Positions 33,854 to 46,089 of a stretch of 64,000 nucleotides of DNA are shown here, in pieces. The stretch is from Sepiola atlantica (taxonomy: Eukaryota > Mollusca > Cephalopoda > Sepiida > Sepiolidae). How positions within the stretch are numbered: position 1 is the first letter of the stretch; each line of letters begins with the position of its first letter. The position numbers and the translations under genes were made by a program. The DNA is taken from contig OY744537.1 in assembly GCA_963556195.1 (NCBI GenBank), positions 16,356,774 through 16,420,773 on the forward strand, in the 5' to 3' direction. Under the pieces are notes generated by a model. The model worked only from the letters and a program-made list of their open reading frames with translations, was not told the origin of the DNA and searched no databases.

Positions 33854-35625
33854 ATGACTTTTGATGAATTGCATTCTTTTTATTTTCTTAATTGTAAGGC
33901 CGTGATAGACGAAGCAAAGAGAAAGTGCACTGAGTTAACAAAAACACACATTCAGTCACAGAAACTAGGTATTAGCGATTTCTGGAAAATCTATTATAGT
34001 GTAGTGAACAATGGTCAATCAACGATTCCCCCATTATCAAACCACAATGATGTCGTTTGCACGGCAACTGATGAAGCTGAACTACTTGCCCAGCGTTTCG
34101 CCTCTAACTCCACTTTGGACTCTGATAACCACCCCCTCCCCAAATTTCCATTGCGGACTGAAGTCACACTTGATAACCTGGTCATCACCCCATCCCAGGT
34201 CATAGACTCATAAAAAAACTTGACACATTCACAGCTTGTGGGCCTGATCTCATACGAGTAATAGTAATAAAGAAATGCTCTGCTGAACTGGCCCCTGTCC
34301 TCTCCAAACTCTACAATAAATGCCTAGCTGAATCTTGCTTCCCCGATAGCTGGAAAATTGCCTCTGTGGTACCAGTCTACAAGAATTCTGGGAATAGAAC
34401 CAATCCTCAGAACTACCGCCTAATCAGTCTACTGCGAACCTAGGGAAGTAGCGCTTGATATATCCAAGGCCTTCGACAAGGTATGGCATAAAGGGCTTCT
34501 CCTGAAAATACGCTCATACGGTGTTACTGGGCAATTACTTAATATAATTAGATCCTTCCTAACCAAAAGAAAGATCCAGGTTGTCCTCGATGGCCGTTCA
34601 TCTAAGCAACATGACATAGATGCTGGTGTACCCCAGAGATCTATCCTTGGACCTTTATTGTTCCTGATCTTCATAAACGATCTCCCTGATGACATAGAGT
34701 CTGAGATTGGTTTATTTGCTGACGACACCACACTTTACTCTCGCCATGTTGGCAAAACAGATGCGATCATATCCGAGGCAATGGCTGAATCCTTAGAAAA
34801 TGATTTCCAGGCTGTAGTGGATTGTAGTCATAAATGGTTGGTAACTTTTAATGCCGCAAAGACAAAGCTCCTTTCCTTCAATAACTACAAGAAACCTCTC
34901 CTACCACCGATTGTTATGGGAAATGGCACTCTGCCTGAGAGCTCATCATTCAAACTCCTCGGTCTAACCTTCACAGGTAATATGAATTAGAACAAATACA
35001 TTGAAGATATTGCCAAGATGCAGCAAAGAAGGTGGGCGCCCGTTACCGTGTTAGTAAACTCCTCACACCTGACATTATCCTTTATCTCTACAAAGCCACC
35101 ATCCGCCCATGCATGGAGTATTGTTGCCACATCTGGGCTGGTGCATCATCTACTAGTCTCTCCCTCCTTGACAAGGTCCAAAAAAGTCGCCAACCTAATA
35201 GGTCCCTCACTGTCAACCAAGCTACAGTCCCTGTCCGATCGCCATAATGTAGCATCCTTGTGCTTGTTTTACAAATACCTCAATGGATTATGCTCCGATG
35301 AATTGGCTACTCTGGTGCCCCTCTCGACGTAAATTCACTAGACCAACTCGACAAACAGCTAAATCCCATCCATTCACTGTGGAGGTCCCCAGATGTCGGA
35401 GAGCCTTCTACTCCAATAGCTTCTTTCCTCGTGCTGCTGGCCTCTGGAACTCCCTCCCTGCCCCCTGTTTTCCCGACGGTACTGACATGCAGAAATTTAA
35501 AACTAATGTAAACAAACATCTCGCTGCGCAGCTCCCAATTTAAGTTGACCCCCCAAAACCTTCTCCCTTTTTTCTCAGTAGCCTCTTACGTCTACAGTGG
35601 CGTCCTGCCTTGTTTGGGGTGAACT
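33854..35625 (+). pseudogene. LINE-A reverse transcriptase relic (CR1/Jockey-like)
   Basis: In order: a pre-RT linker (KRKCTELTKTHIQSQKLGIS, FWKIYY); the RT N-terminus (CGPDLIRV, APVLSKLYNKCL, PDSWKIASVVPVYKNSG, NPQNYRLISLL); then a jump that removes the segment between LISLL and ALDISKAFDKVWHKGLL (near 34430); then QRSILGPLLFLIFINDLP, the catalytic FADD (34715-34726), KWLVTFNAAKTKLLSF, SSSFKLLGLTFT, IRPCMEYCCHIWAGAS, and the C-terminus GLWNSLPAPCFPDGTD. At least three frameshifts and a TAG after GNMN kill it. No endonuclease domain is present. The 3' end TTACGTCTACAGTGGCGTCC marks the element terminus. It supplies the parent sequence for the 96-bp satellite. Confidence 0.9.
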
Positions 35626-36591
35626 ATGTTTTAAAAAAATGGATACACTCAGCATTGAATGGGTGCGAGATGGTATAAGTACACTGACGTTTATTGATAT
35701 CATTTTCGGTAAATTAGCAGTTTTTAAGCGCACCCGAAATGGATGTGGACCCATGTGTAATTCTGCTCGAAGCCTTGAACCCCATATTACCATTTATATT
35801 CTTATTACTTCATTTCTATAATCTAAAAGTTACGAATCAAATAAAGTAAAAATTGGTATTTTATTTGACGGATACGCGAACGCAGACCCTACGATATTAT
35901 TGTGACCCCTTTGTCTAGAATGAAACATACTGATGCAAGTACTTTGATTGGTGCAGTTTCCGAATATGATTATGGTACTGTAATTCTGTAATGAAATTAA
36001 AGGGACTCCTCTTCAACAACACCGCAACAAACAACGGCAAATCTCAATACCAATAATAGAATATTAATATTCTGTAAAAAAAATAAAAATTACATCTCAG
36101 TCTTCCCTAATTCGTCTTTCTTAAAGTAGTTGTTTTTTCTCATATGCAAATTAAAAATATGAAATATGAAAAATCTAACTACGAGCACAAGTGCCTTTTT
36201 TTTCACTGAAAAACGAGTGTCAAACATGCGAAACCGTCCACGCGCTTTAAAGCCCTTCATTTTCTTCTCCATTGTTACAGTAGACAACATTTAATCTCCC
36301 TTTATATTTTAGACCACGGGTAGGGTCTATCTCCAAAACTCTTGGAATATTTTGTGACATATTTCTTTTTTTATAGACGTCTGGTACGACCGGTGACGCT
36401 GCGATATCATTGCGTCCTCGTTGATTAAAACGAAATATCGAAGTACTTTATGTAATTTTTTTATTGGGAAGAATTTTGACGCATTTCCTCTTCATGGATA
36501 TTTTGCGCAAACAGATACGACCTGATATTTTTGTACCCCATCTGGTTAAAATTAAATACATGATCTGAGTACTTTAGGTAATGTAATTTCA

Positions 36592-36595
<4 letters not shown>
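35626..36595. other. Spacer with R3 fragments
   Basis: R3-like fragments lie near 35870-35960, 36310-36450 and 36470-36590. 35640-35830 was not recognised. Confidence 0.45.

Positions 36596-36657
<62 letters not shown>
36596..36657. repeat. (TA)n microsatellite
   Basis: Pure TA run. Confidence 0.97.
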
Positions 36658-36659
<2 letters not shown>

Positions 36660-36961
36660 GGGTCTTTACTGTCATGCCATAGTTTGGCCATTTAATGAGA
36701 CTGCTATCAGAAACACCTGGAAGTAAAGCACTTAAAACTTTCCTAAAGCATATTAAAAGACCATTAATGGAGTGCTATTATACTAGAAAGAAGACTGTCA
36801 TGGGTTGGTGATTAAATGAGACTGCCATTAGAAATACCTGCGCGTTAACCACTAAAAGCCTTCATAAAATCTACCAATTAACCAGCAGGATGACCAAAGT
36901 GATAATAAGTCTTCAATTCATTATCAGACTTTCACTTTGAAAACAACATGATCAAAACCAT

Positions 36962-37824
36962 TGTTACATTGCTGGTTATTGGCTTCCCAATAACCCTTTT
37001 GGTCGTCGTAGAACTTCGCTGTTGATTCAAATGTGGCGATATGTCGTAGCTAGGTTGTGCGAACCTCAACTGCCCGGGAACTATTCGCACTGCTCTGCAC
37101 TAACCTTTTCTCTTCTCTCTTTTCTTCCTTGTCGTCTCGCCGCCATTGTCGCCGAGTGCAGCTATTGTGTGATACTATTCGTACCACCGTTTTTTCGCCT
37201 GCAACCATTTGCTGTCGGGACAGCTATGGCAGTCGTCTTCCCGTCACCGCAGACGCCGCCGCCGCCGTCGCCAAATCCTCGTTGGTCGTCCATCGTACCG
37301 GCGTTCTTCGTGGGCTGAAATTGACTTCTTAACAAGTACAACAAAGTCTTTTTCTGTTTTAATTCGAGCCGCTTTTATTTGACTATTTTAATTAGCCAAC
37401 TTGAACGAGCTCGCTGTGATCGAGAGAGAGTTTACGCTAACTTAATTTACTAGTTATTTCGTAATTACTTGAGAGAGAGAGGAGGGTGAAAGATTCACTA
37501 CTGGCTCTTATATTTTTGTCATTCCGAATCTTTCTCGTAACAGCTACATGATTGCCGGACCAGTCTCGTCGCTTCCAAGTCAGACTCTAATTCAATCTCG
37601 ATTTCACTTTTCCAACGGCGAGAACTCTGACGTCATCAAACCTCGTGATCGCACAGGTGCAATCTGAACCACTGAACTTCTCTTGAACTTAAGGTCAATC
37701 AACGTCACCGCGTTCGTGGGAAACACATCGAACTGAACATGCACGGGATGACTCCGCTACAAATCGTGTAAGTCAAACCCGTCTCGAATAGATGCGTCCA
37801 ACTCTCACAGGGCATTATCTAACA
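36962..37824 (-). mobile_element. Solo LTR, family LTR-1, copy 4 (diverged)
   Basis: TGTTACATTGC...GCATTATCTAACA, flanked by CCAT (36958-36961 and 37825-37828). It shares with copies 1-3 the terminal block (GTAAGTCAAACC, GATGCGTCCA.CTC.CA.AGGGCATTAT), the GAACCTC/TTCGCTT-type middle and a GA run near 37465. One TGACGTCA survives (37628-37635). The frames MIQMWRYV... and TPPPPSPNP inside it are not genes. GC content is higher than in the surroundings. Confidence 0.85.
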
Positions 37825-37828
37825 CCAT

Positions 37829-38299
37829 CAGTACATTCGAAGTTAGGTTTTTTGACAAAAATGACTGCAATGTTAATAGCATCGTGTTAATCATGTGTAT
37901 AAGTACGCAGTGCTGATGATCCTTCGAGACTCTAGGAGGGGTTTATGACGTATTTCATTTTTTATCGATGACCAGCGCGAACACAGACGCCGCGATATCA
38001 TTGTACCCGATCGGGCATTACCTTCTCTTTCTTAGGGGGATTTTTTATTGTCTGCCAAGAGCCTCCCCTATTCGTGAGAGAATGCTGAGAGGTCTATGAA
38101 AATATTGCTGTTTCAATCCAGAGTGTCTCTTTTTGAGGAGTTAGATTTTTCCCACATAAAAAACCCAGATCTTATAGAAGTAAATGCACACAAATCCTTT
38201 CTTGTAAACATGACTTTCAATCGTGCGCCAAAAATCGAGGACATTTTAGATTTAAAATAAAGATGTTCCAATGCACAATCTCTTTCGAAAGAATTTGCT
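37829..38299. other. Spacer with R3 and U2-SINE-like scraps
   Basis: R3-like text lies at 37930-38010. GGGCATTACCTTCTCTTTCTTAGG (38014-38037) recalls the U2-SINE subfamily body. Confidence 0.4.
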
Positions 38300-40200
38300 G
38301 TCGCATTAACATATATGCAACAGCCGTTTACCATAAATTTATCGCTGGTAACGGCAGTTGGCCTTCTCTGGAATTCGGATTCTAGTACTCTCTGCAGTCT
38401 TGCAGTAAAGGTCTGTTGTTCCTTTTTTTCCACTATCTTTTTTCCACTATCTTTTTTCCCCTCTTTGACACTCCGTCACGCTGATATGTGTCGTACAAAC
38501 AGTGTATGTGTATGGGGGGGGGGGAGGGTACAGATTATGTGATTACTCACAGTCTTCCCTTCTCTTGTATTCGTGTAATTTTTTTAATATTTTTGTTCTG
38601 TTTCTTTTTTAACTTAGCTCTTTTTGTTTGGGGTTCGCTGGTTATGTGAGTTGGTTTCCGCATTTGAGGTTTTTCCTTAATATTTCGGCTGTTTTCATTA
38701 GTGACGTGCCTTGTATGATGTCAATCCTCATGTCAATCCTCATTTTGATTCCAATATTTTTTAGTCTTTTTTTCACCTTTTTCGTGACTAAAGTGCTATT
38801 ACGATTATTAGTATTATAGTAATTGTCTTCGTGTTCCATATTCCTTTCAGCTCTCTGGCAAGTTCAATATACTTGCTCAGTTTTTCGGCCTATTGCTCTT
38901 CACCCTGTGATCTGCTGAGACGGCCAAATCTACGATTTGGAAAAAATTTCTCTCTGGTTGATGATTATCATCCCCTGTCTCCTGGCTTGGATGAGTTTGT
39001 CCGTTTAGACTTCTATGTCACATAGAATTTTACGATTTTCATTTTCCAATACTGTCTCCTGTGTGTGTCCGTACCATTTATCTATATGCTCAAAGTGCAG
39101 ACATTTGTATAGTTCCCAGTGGACTGCCTTCCCCACACAGTTGTGTCTTTTTTTGTTGTATTTCTTTTGAGCTACTTTGCTGCATTCACATATTATATGA
39201 TTTATCGTTTCGTCTCTTTTTCCATAGAGTCTACATTTAATGTTTTCCTGGGCTTTGTCTATTTTGACTTCGATATAGAATGCGTTGTTTCTGTAAGTAA
39301 CGATTCTGTTTATCTGTTCAAGTGTCATTTGCGTATCCATATCTATGTTGTTTTCAGCTTCACTGCGTTTTGTATTTTTCTGTTGTGTAGTAATTTTTGC
39401 AACGGTAATCAGCATTTTTTTAGTTTGGGTTATGTATTTTTCTCGTTCTATATAGTTTGTTCGGTCGCTTTATTTTGTGCGGCTGTCAGTAACGATTCCA
39501 TTTCTCTGTTGAAGTGTATCTTTTTTAACCATGTCATATGTTTTTGTGATCCACACTTTTGGTCGGTCTTATAAATCGTCCATGTAGCTGTTTCTCTTTC
39601 CATTCTTCTTTTATCGCGTTTTTGTTTCCTGCTTAGCTGCTCTATGTATTCTTCATTTTGGTCATGCCTTTTTCAGTGGTAATCAGTTCTTCTGTATTTT
39701 CTTTTTTCTCATCATCTGCAGTCTTCCATACTTACCAGCCCTCCTGGTTTATTTTTTTATATAGAGTTGGTCGGTGTCATCCTTCGGGTGCAGTGTATTG
39801 TACATAGTCATTAGTTTACTTGTTCTTTGATTTACGTGCCTGAGTTCTTCTTTTGTCCAGCTGATGAAGGATCCAGAGTATCTCACTATGGATACTGCCT
39901 ATGTAGTTACCCCTTTTATTATGTTTCTAGTTTCCAGGATCTTGTTTTTCTTATGCCTTTTTTCTGATATTCTCCTTTTATCTCTGTTGACTTGATAGTA
40001 TCCGCCTCTAGAACTCCTAGCTATCCATGTATAGATATCATGTTCGCCAAGTACCTTTATTGCCTTTTGGTTGAGCGGGTCTATGCTGTTTCGGGTTTTC
40101 CCCTCTTCATCTCCAGTAGTGCACATTTTTTTCATTCTGAATTCCATTTGAATGTCCTGGTTACAGATTTCGGTTGCATTTATTAGATCTCTAACTCCTT
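38300..40200 (-). pseudogene. LINE-B RT C-terminal half, relic
   Basis: Minus-strand frames read, from right to left: INPLNQKAIKVLGEHDIY region (about 40080), LETRNIIKGVTTWAVS, LMTMYNTLHPKDDTDQLYIK (about 39745-39785), NNAFYIEVKIDKAQENIKCR, LYGKRDETINHIICECSKVA, HWELYKCLHFEHIDKWYGHT (39005-39415), and LKNIGIKMRIDIIQ...AEILRKNLKCGNQ (38642-38839). The order is that of the RT thumb and C-terminal C-x2-C-x-H-x-C zinc-knuckle region of a non-LTR retrotransposon whose other copies here end in TAA tails. The second knuckle Cys reads Tyr (CRLYG). Stops and frameshifts are common. The clade is not resolved. Confidence 0.82.
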
Positions 40201-40361
40201 TTTATTTTTTTTATTTTTTTGTTTTGCAAATATTTTTAGTTCGTTCATATACGTGAGATAGTTTAACTTGTGTCTGAGTTTGGATCATGTATTGCACTTC
40301 CTGGGTGGCATCATGGCTGTGACAAAGGTATCATTAATAAAGAGTCTCCCCGGAAAATAAT

Positions 40362-40365
40362 AATA

Positions 40366-40436
<71 letters not shown>

Positions 40437-40437
40437 C
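40362..40437. repeat. (TTA)n tract
   Basis: About 25 TTA/ATT units; possibly the tail of a vanished LINE-B copy. Confidence 0.97.
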
Positions 40438-40443
40438 ATCATC

Positions 40444-40796
40444 TATATATTAATACGATAGCGTGTGTGTTCGTGTGTCACACCTTCGACAAAAGCTCTG
40501 CGCATGCGTGCCGCACCTAGGTTTTGAAAAACATTCAACTCGCCTAATTTTCGAAACAGTTTCAAGTCTTTCCCTTTGGCGCAACGGTTACCGACGTAGT
40601 ATTTTTGACTTCGGCCCGACTGGTTTATAGTTCGATCCCAACCAACCTCTAAGATTTTTTTCTACATTTCGAGGGGAAGGGGAAGAGAGGTAGGGAGGGG
40701 ACGACCGGGAAGACACCTATTAATACAATAGCGTCTGTTATTTTGTGTGTCATGCTTACATCAAAAGCAACGACCTTCCGAATCTTTGTATGCTAC
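40444..40796 (+). mobile_element. tRNA-like SINE between direct repeats
   Basis: TTTGGCGCAACGGTTACCGA (about 40578-40597, A box) and ATAGTTCGATCCCAACC (about 40627-40643, B box) give tRNA promoter spacing. ATTAATACGATAGCGTGTG...CAAAAG (40449-40498) recurs diverged at 40718-40767, so the unit of about 270 bp is partly duplicated. The B-box stem is imperfect. Confidence 0.55.
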
Positions 40797-40807
40797 TCAT
40801 GAATATG

Positions 40808-41170
40808 CTTGGCTTTTGGCTAAGATCAAAGTGTAGTATCTGTTCCGATGGATACTGCACTCCATAGATTGGTATTGTCTTGGCCCTCGAGGCTTGATTT
40901 ACTATGGGTCTGTCCTGTGCAGTTCTAGGAGATCTACCTACCCAGGCTTCGCCTCCCCTCTTTGGGAGGAGTAAGTTTATTGCTTACTGCCTGGGGCGCC
41001 TCTACCGGGGAATGCCAACGAGGCTGCCCAGGCAATTTTTAATGGCCAGAGTGCTCACCTTCTCGAGCGCTGGCTTTTCAAACCCCACTTTCATGACCCG
41101 ACCACATCTTACTTGTGGGAGTAAGATAAAACTGGCCTTGTGCCTAACTCCTGGAGAGGAGTAAATAAAT
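40808..41170 (+). mobile_element. U2-headed SINE, copy 6, with target duplication
   Basis: Starts CTTGGCTTTTGGCTAAGATC, then GTGTAGTATCTGTTCCGATG and the whole body, ending CTGGAGAGGAGTAAATAAAT. TCATGAAT occurs just before (40797-40804) and just after (41173-41180), an 8-bp target duplication consistent with retroposition. Confidence 0.88.
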
Positions 41171-41421
41171 ATTCATGAATTGGAGCCAAATTTAATTAAA
41201 TCTAAAACATTTACAATGTAAGGTTTAGTCGTCGAAATATTACCTTCACTAGAAATATTTTATATAACGAAGTTTTGTAAATTGTTTCATGTATTGTTCA
41301 TTTTTTTTAAATAAATATACAAGTCTAAATCTTATCATATTTTATTCAAACATGTATAGGTTAGGAACAAGATAATTAGTATTAAAAATATCATTTCGTG
41401 TAATTTACACGGGTCCCGCTA

Positions 41422-41422
<1 letters not shown>
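41171..41422. other. AT-rich spacer
   Basis: Nothing recognised. Confidence 0.5.
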
Positions 41423-41490
<68 letters not shown>

Positions 41491-41755
41491 CTAGAAGTTT
41501 TCGCAAGAGTCAGTACAAGTGATCGTTCACTTGCAAAAACAGGTAGTATTATCTGTAATCCGAGTGACAACAAGCCTGTCTAGATTTCAAGTACTCTTCG
41601 CTTCTTTCGATCATTGTGCAAACCAGTTTTTATTCTCACAACAGCCGTTCATCATTAAGTTCTTTTTAGTAAAAGCCGTTGACTTTTTTCTGGAATATAA
41701 AAATACGAGTTATTATTATTATTATTAGTAGTAGTAGTAGTAGTAGTAGCAGTAT
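41423..41755 (-). mobile_element. LINE-B 3' end between TTA tracts
   Basis: (TTA)n at 41423-41485, then the LINE-B 3' segment (CTCACTAGAAG..., GAGTGACAACAAGCC) on the minus strand to about 41710, then a second TTA/GTA tract to 41750. The same tail-LINE-tail layout occurs at 31113-31574 and 51300-52950. Confidence 0.65.
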
Positions 41756-42109
41756 CTCCTACTTATTATTCCTCATTATGCATGCCAAGATCAAGTATTT
41801 CTATGTATATTTAACCTTGTTGTTCGCAATAAAATTGCACTTTGAATATATGCGATAATTGGCAATGGCGCTGATGAATCTCAAGAAGGCATGTGTTATT
41901 CTTATCGTTACGTACATTCCAAATTAAGATCGCATTGTTTATAAAAGAGGGTAATTTCATGATTCTTTTTATTATTCCTTATTTTATTCATCGTGTGATC
42001 TAGTTAACATATCGCATTGTGTTAGCATTGCAAGATTAACGTCAGACAACAGTGTCCACATAAAAATCGCCACTAAATATATTTTATTCATGCATTCGTC
42101 AGGATGTTT
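41756..42109. other. Spacer, nothing recognised
   Basis: No family recognised. Confidence 0.5.
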
Positions 42110-42522
42110 ACATGAAGACGTTTAACTTAGAGTCTAGATGATTATTAGTCAGATTTGTGATCAGAAATACAATTAAATGATTGATGCACTGGTAATTTGT
42201 ACACTGACTCACTTGAGTTTTGTGAATACTCCAGAGAGCTTCCCCACATGTTTGGAAACAAAATTACGTCACTTATCAAGGTCTTGGGCCAGTCATTCAG
42301 CTGTAAAGAACGACATGCCAGTTTCAACCCTTATCTAGTCAGTCCGCCTCTTTCGTGATCGTCCTATTGATATTTCTTGAATGAAATCTTCTTGGTATGA
42401 TTTCTTAACATAGCTGGAGTAGGGTAGCCGGGAAACATGTCTAAACAACGTTAATCTCTTTTTTCAAATAATCTTGTTGATGGATATGTTAATATTAAAG
42501 CCTCTTTTTGAAATCTAGGGCA
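42110..42522 (-). mobile_element. LINE-C C-terminal fragment, left of the satellite
   Basis: Diverged relative of 44790-45148: AGAGAGCTTCCCCACAT, CAGTCATTCAGCTGTAAAGA, TTTCAACCCTTAT, GGGAAACATGTC and CTCTTTTTGAAATCT correspond block by block. The minus strand encodes decayed RT C-terminus. Confidence 0.6.
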
Positions 42523-44584
42523 GTTCTATAGGATTGGATATAAAGTTCTATAGGATTGGAAATAACGTTCTATAGGATTGACAATAAAGTTCTATAGGAT
42601 TGGCAATAACGTTCTATAGGATTGACAATAAAGTTCTATAGGATTGGCAATAAAGTTCTATAGGATTGACAATAAAGTTCTATAGGATTGGCAATAAAGT
42701 TCTATAGGATTGGCAATAAAGTTCTATAGGATTGACAATAAAGTTCTATAGGATTGACAATAAAGTTCTATAGGATTGGCAATAAAGTTCTATAGGATTG
42801 AAAATAAAGTTCTATAGGATTGACAATAAAGTTCTATAGGATTGGCAATAAAGTTCTATAGGATTGACAATAAAGTTCTATAGGATTGGCAATAAAGTTC
42901 TATAGGATTGACAATAAAGTTCTATAGGATTGGCAATAAAGTTCTATAGGATTGGCAATAAAGTTCTATAGGATTGGCAATAAAGTTCTATAGGATTGGC
43001 AATAAAGTTCTATAGGATTGGCAATAAAGTTCTATAGGATTGACAATAAAGTTCTATAGGATTGGCAATAAAGTTCTATAGGATTGGCAATAAAGTTCTA
43101 TAGGATTGGCAATAAAGTTCTATAGGATTGACAATAAAGTTCTATAGGATTGGCAATAAAGTTCTATAGGATAGACAATAAAGTTCTATAGGATTGGCAA
43201 TAAAGTTCTATAGGATTGGCAATAAAGTTCTATAGGATTGGCAATAAAGTTCTATAGGATTGACAATAAAGTTCTATAGGATTGACAATAAAGTTCTATA
43301 GGATTGGCAATAAAGTTCTATAGGATTGGCAATAAAGTTCTATAGGATTGACAATAAAGTTCTATAGGATTGGCAATAAAGTTCTATAGGATTGACAATA
43401 AAGTTCTATAGGATTGGCAATAAAGTTCTATAGGATTGACAATAAAGTTCTATAGGATTGGCAATAAAGTTCTATAGGATTGGCAATAAAGTTCTATAGG
43501 ATTGACAATAAAGTTCTATAGGATTGACAATAAAGTTCTATAGGATTGGCAATAAAGTTCTATAAGATTGGCAATAAAGTTCTATAGGATTGACAATAAA
43601 GTTCTATAGGATTGGCAATAAAGTTCTATAGGATTGGCAATAACGTTCTATAGGATTGGCAATAAAGTTCTATAGGATTGACAATAAAGTTCTATAGGAT
43701 TGGCAATAAAGTGCTATAGGATTGGCAATAAAGTGCTATAGGATTGGCAATAAAGTTCTATAGGATTGACAATAAAGTTCTATAGGATTGACAATAAAGT
43801 TCTATAGGATTGGCAATAAAGTTCTATAGGATTGGCAATAAAGTTCTATAGGATTGGCAATAAAGTTCTATAGGATTGGCAATAAAGTTCTATAGGATTG
43901 ACAATAAAGTTCTATAGGATTGACAATAAAGTTCTATAGGATTGGCAATAAAGTTCTATAGGATTGACAATAAAGTTCTATAGGATTGGCAATAAAGTTC
44001 TATAGGATTGGCAATAAAGTTCTATAGGATTGACAATAAAGTTCTATAGGATTGGCAATAAAGTTCTATAGGATTGACAATAAAGTTCTATAGGATTGAC
44101 AATAAAGTTCTATAGGATTGGCAATAAAGTTCTATAGGATTGACAATAAAGTTCTATAGGATTGACAATAAAGTTCTATAGGATTGGCAATAAAGTTCTA
44201 TAGGATTGACAATAAAGTTCTATAGGATTGGCAATAAAGTTCTATAGGATTGGCAATAAAGTTCTATAGGATTGGCAATAAAGTTCTATAGGATTGACAA
44301 TAAAGTTCTATAGGATTGGCAATAAAGTTCTATAGGATTGGCAATAAAGTGCTATAGGATTGGCAATAAAGTTCTATAGGATTGACAATAAAGTTCTATA
44401 GGATTGACAATAAAGTTCTATAGGATTGGCAATAAAGTTCTATAGGATTGGCAATAAAGTTCTATAGGATTGACAATAAAGTTCTATAGGATTGACAATA
44501 AAGTTCTATAGGATTGGCAATAAAGTTCTATAGGATTGACAATAAAGTTCTATAGGATTGACAATAAAGTTCTATAGGATTGAC
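42523..44584. repeat. 22-bp satellite, about 94 copies
   Basis: Unit GTTCTATAGGATTGRCAATA plus AA, 22 bp with almost no length change over 2,062 bp. Most units differ only at the R position (G or A); rare variants are TAACG for TAAAG and GTGCTATA. It is flanked on both sides by LINE-C C-terminal copies. No spacer diversity, so not a CRISPR array. Confidence 0.97.
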
Positions 44585-45148
44585 ATGTATCCAATGAATT
44601 GACCAACGGCGTGTACAAAAACACGCAAGCCACGCCCGAAAATAAACACTTTAGAAAAAAACTAATTATGCTTATAAACCTGACGATTCCCTGCAGTTGA
44701 TGTCATTTGATATTTACCCAAGAGAATGAGCCGTGGAGTTTGCTGATACGTAGGGCAGAATTTTGCTGATACGTGAAACAGAGTCTGGTCTGACGCCAAA
44801 TGAAGAAGTTTAAAAGAAACTGTAACTTATTTGACCTATTAGTATACTTCAGAGAGCTTAGCCACATACTGGATAACCAAATTCGGCCACTTATTACGAT
44901 CTTGGCCAGTCTTTCAGCTGTCAGGAGCGGCACGCCAGTCTCAACCCTTATCACGTCCGCCCATCTCTTTGGTTATCATTTTCTTAGTCTTTCTAGAATA
45001 AAATCATCTTGATATGATTTATTTACATCGCTGGAGTTTAGCGGCTGAGAAAACATGTCCAAAACACGCTAATTTCTTTATTCGAATACCGTTGTAGATG
45101 AATCTGGTAATATCAAACCTCTTTTTGATATCTTCATGTCTTAGTCTA

Positions 45149-45534
45149 ATTCTGATGCTCGGCCTTTTGGTCGAGATCAAAGTGTAGTATCTGTTCCGAT
45201 GGATACTGCACCCTATAGACTGGTATTGTCTTGGCCTTCGGGGCTTGATTTACGCCGGTCTATGGGATTGTCCTGTGCAGTTCTAGGAGGTCCACCCTCC
45301 CAGGCTTTGCCTCCCCTCTTTGGGGAGGAGTAAGTTAATTGCTTACTGCTTGAGGCGCCCCTACCGGGGAATGCCGACGGGGCTGCCCAGGCAATTTTTG
45401 ATGGTCAGAGTGCTCACCTCTCGGGCGCTGGCTTTTCAACCCCCACTTTCCGACCTGAGCTTGGGTCACATCTTACTTGTGGGAGTAGGATAAAAACTGG
45501 CCTTGTGCCTAACTCCTGGAGAGGAGTAAATTAC
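45149..45534 (+). mobile_element. U2-headed SINE, copy 7, inside LINE-C
   Basis: U2 head (CTCGGCCTTTTGGTCGAGAT, GTGTAGTATCTGTTC), complete body and GAGGAGTAAA end. TCTTAGTCTA lies before it (45139-45148) and after it (45535-45544), a 10-bp target duplication inside LINE-C coding sequence. Confidence 0.88.
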
Positions 45535-45624
45535 TCTTAGTCTATCTTGCAAAGTTACTCCAAGGATAGTTCTTAAACATTTCATTTCAAAGACATTGAG
45601 CCAGTATAGTTCATGTTTCACTTG

Positions 45625-45705
45625 CATATACAGCATATACAGCATATACAGCATAGACAGCATATACAGCATATACAGCATATACAGCATATACAGCATA
45701 TACAG
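45625..45705. repeat. 9-bp minisatellite, 9 copies
   Basis: Unit CATATACAG; one unit reads CATAGACAG. Confidence 0.97.
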
Positions 45706-46089
45706 CAATATGAACTATCAATGCATTGTAAAGTCTTAACTACACCGGCGTTGATATGTCCTTCCTGTTTCATATCTTTCCTTTTGTTGTAGCGATACGA
45801 CAGGTGTGTCTCTTATCTATATATACAAAGTTTGTATTTAACAGTAATAGTTTTCACGAGAAGCTTTATAGACCATATATTACTACCATAGGATAATCGT
45901 TGAAATCATTCATTGAACACTTTGAATTTTTTGTACAATGGATCACAATTAAGCGCTTATCAAGGCCAAGGGCCACTCGAGGATGACAGTTAATGAGATG
46001 GAATGATTGCTAGTTGCAAGATTAAGAACATCATGAGAGGATTGGGGATGATTAATGGAATGGGATAAGTTTAGTTAGATTTGGGGAAG
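45706..46089. other. Spacer, partly LINE-C
   Basis: Up to about 45760 LINE-C-like; the rest was not recognised. Confidence 0.4.

Larger units (their letters stand above)
44690..45760 (-). pseudogene. LINE-C (RTE-like) C-terminus, split by a SINE and a minisatellite
   Basis: Minus strand: HELYWLNVFEMKCLRTILGV then TLQDRLRV (45540-45620), then after the SINE a segment ending ADVIRVETGVPLLTAERLAK with a frameshifted D.NKWRNLV-like motif (44870-44960). This is the ILG-x-x-x-x-D-R and RW-x-D-x-I ... W-x-x-x-V order of RTE-type RT C-termini. The U2-headed SINE (45149-45534) and a 9-bp minisatellite (45625-45705) interrupt it. Confidence 0.68.

Noticed and set aside
37022..37344. Proline-rich and Cys-rich open frames that look like a small gene
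   Set aside because: They lie wholly inside solo LTR copy 4; GC-rich LTR sequence explains them.
37905..37950. Hammerhead core CTGATGATCC...AGGA on the plus strand
   Set aside because: No GAAA core or stem I partner follows the stem.
42523..44584. CRISPR-like array
   Set aside because: Every unit is the same 22 bp with no variable spacers, in a eukaryotic setting: a satellite.
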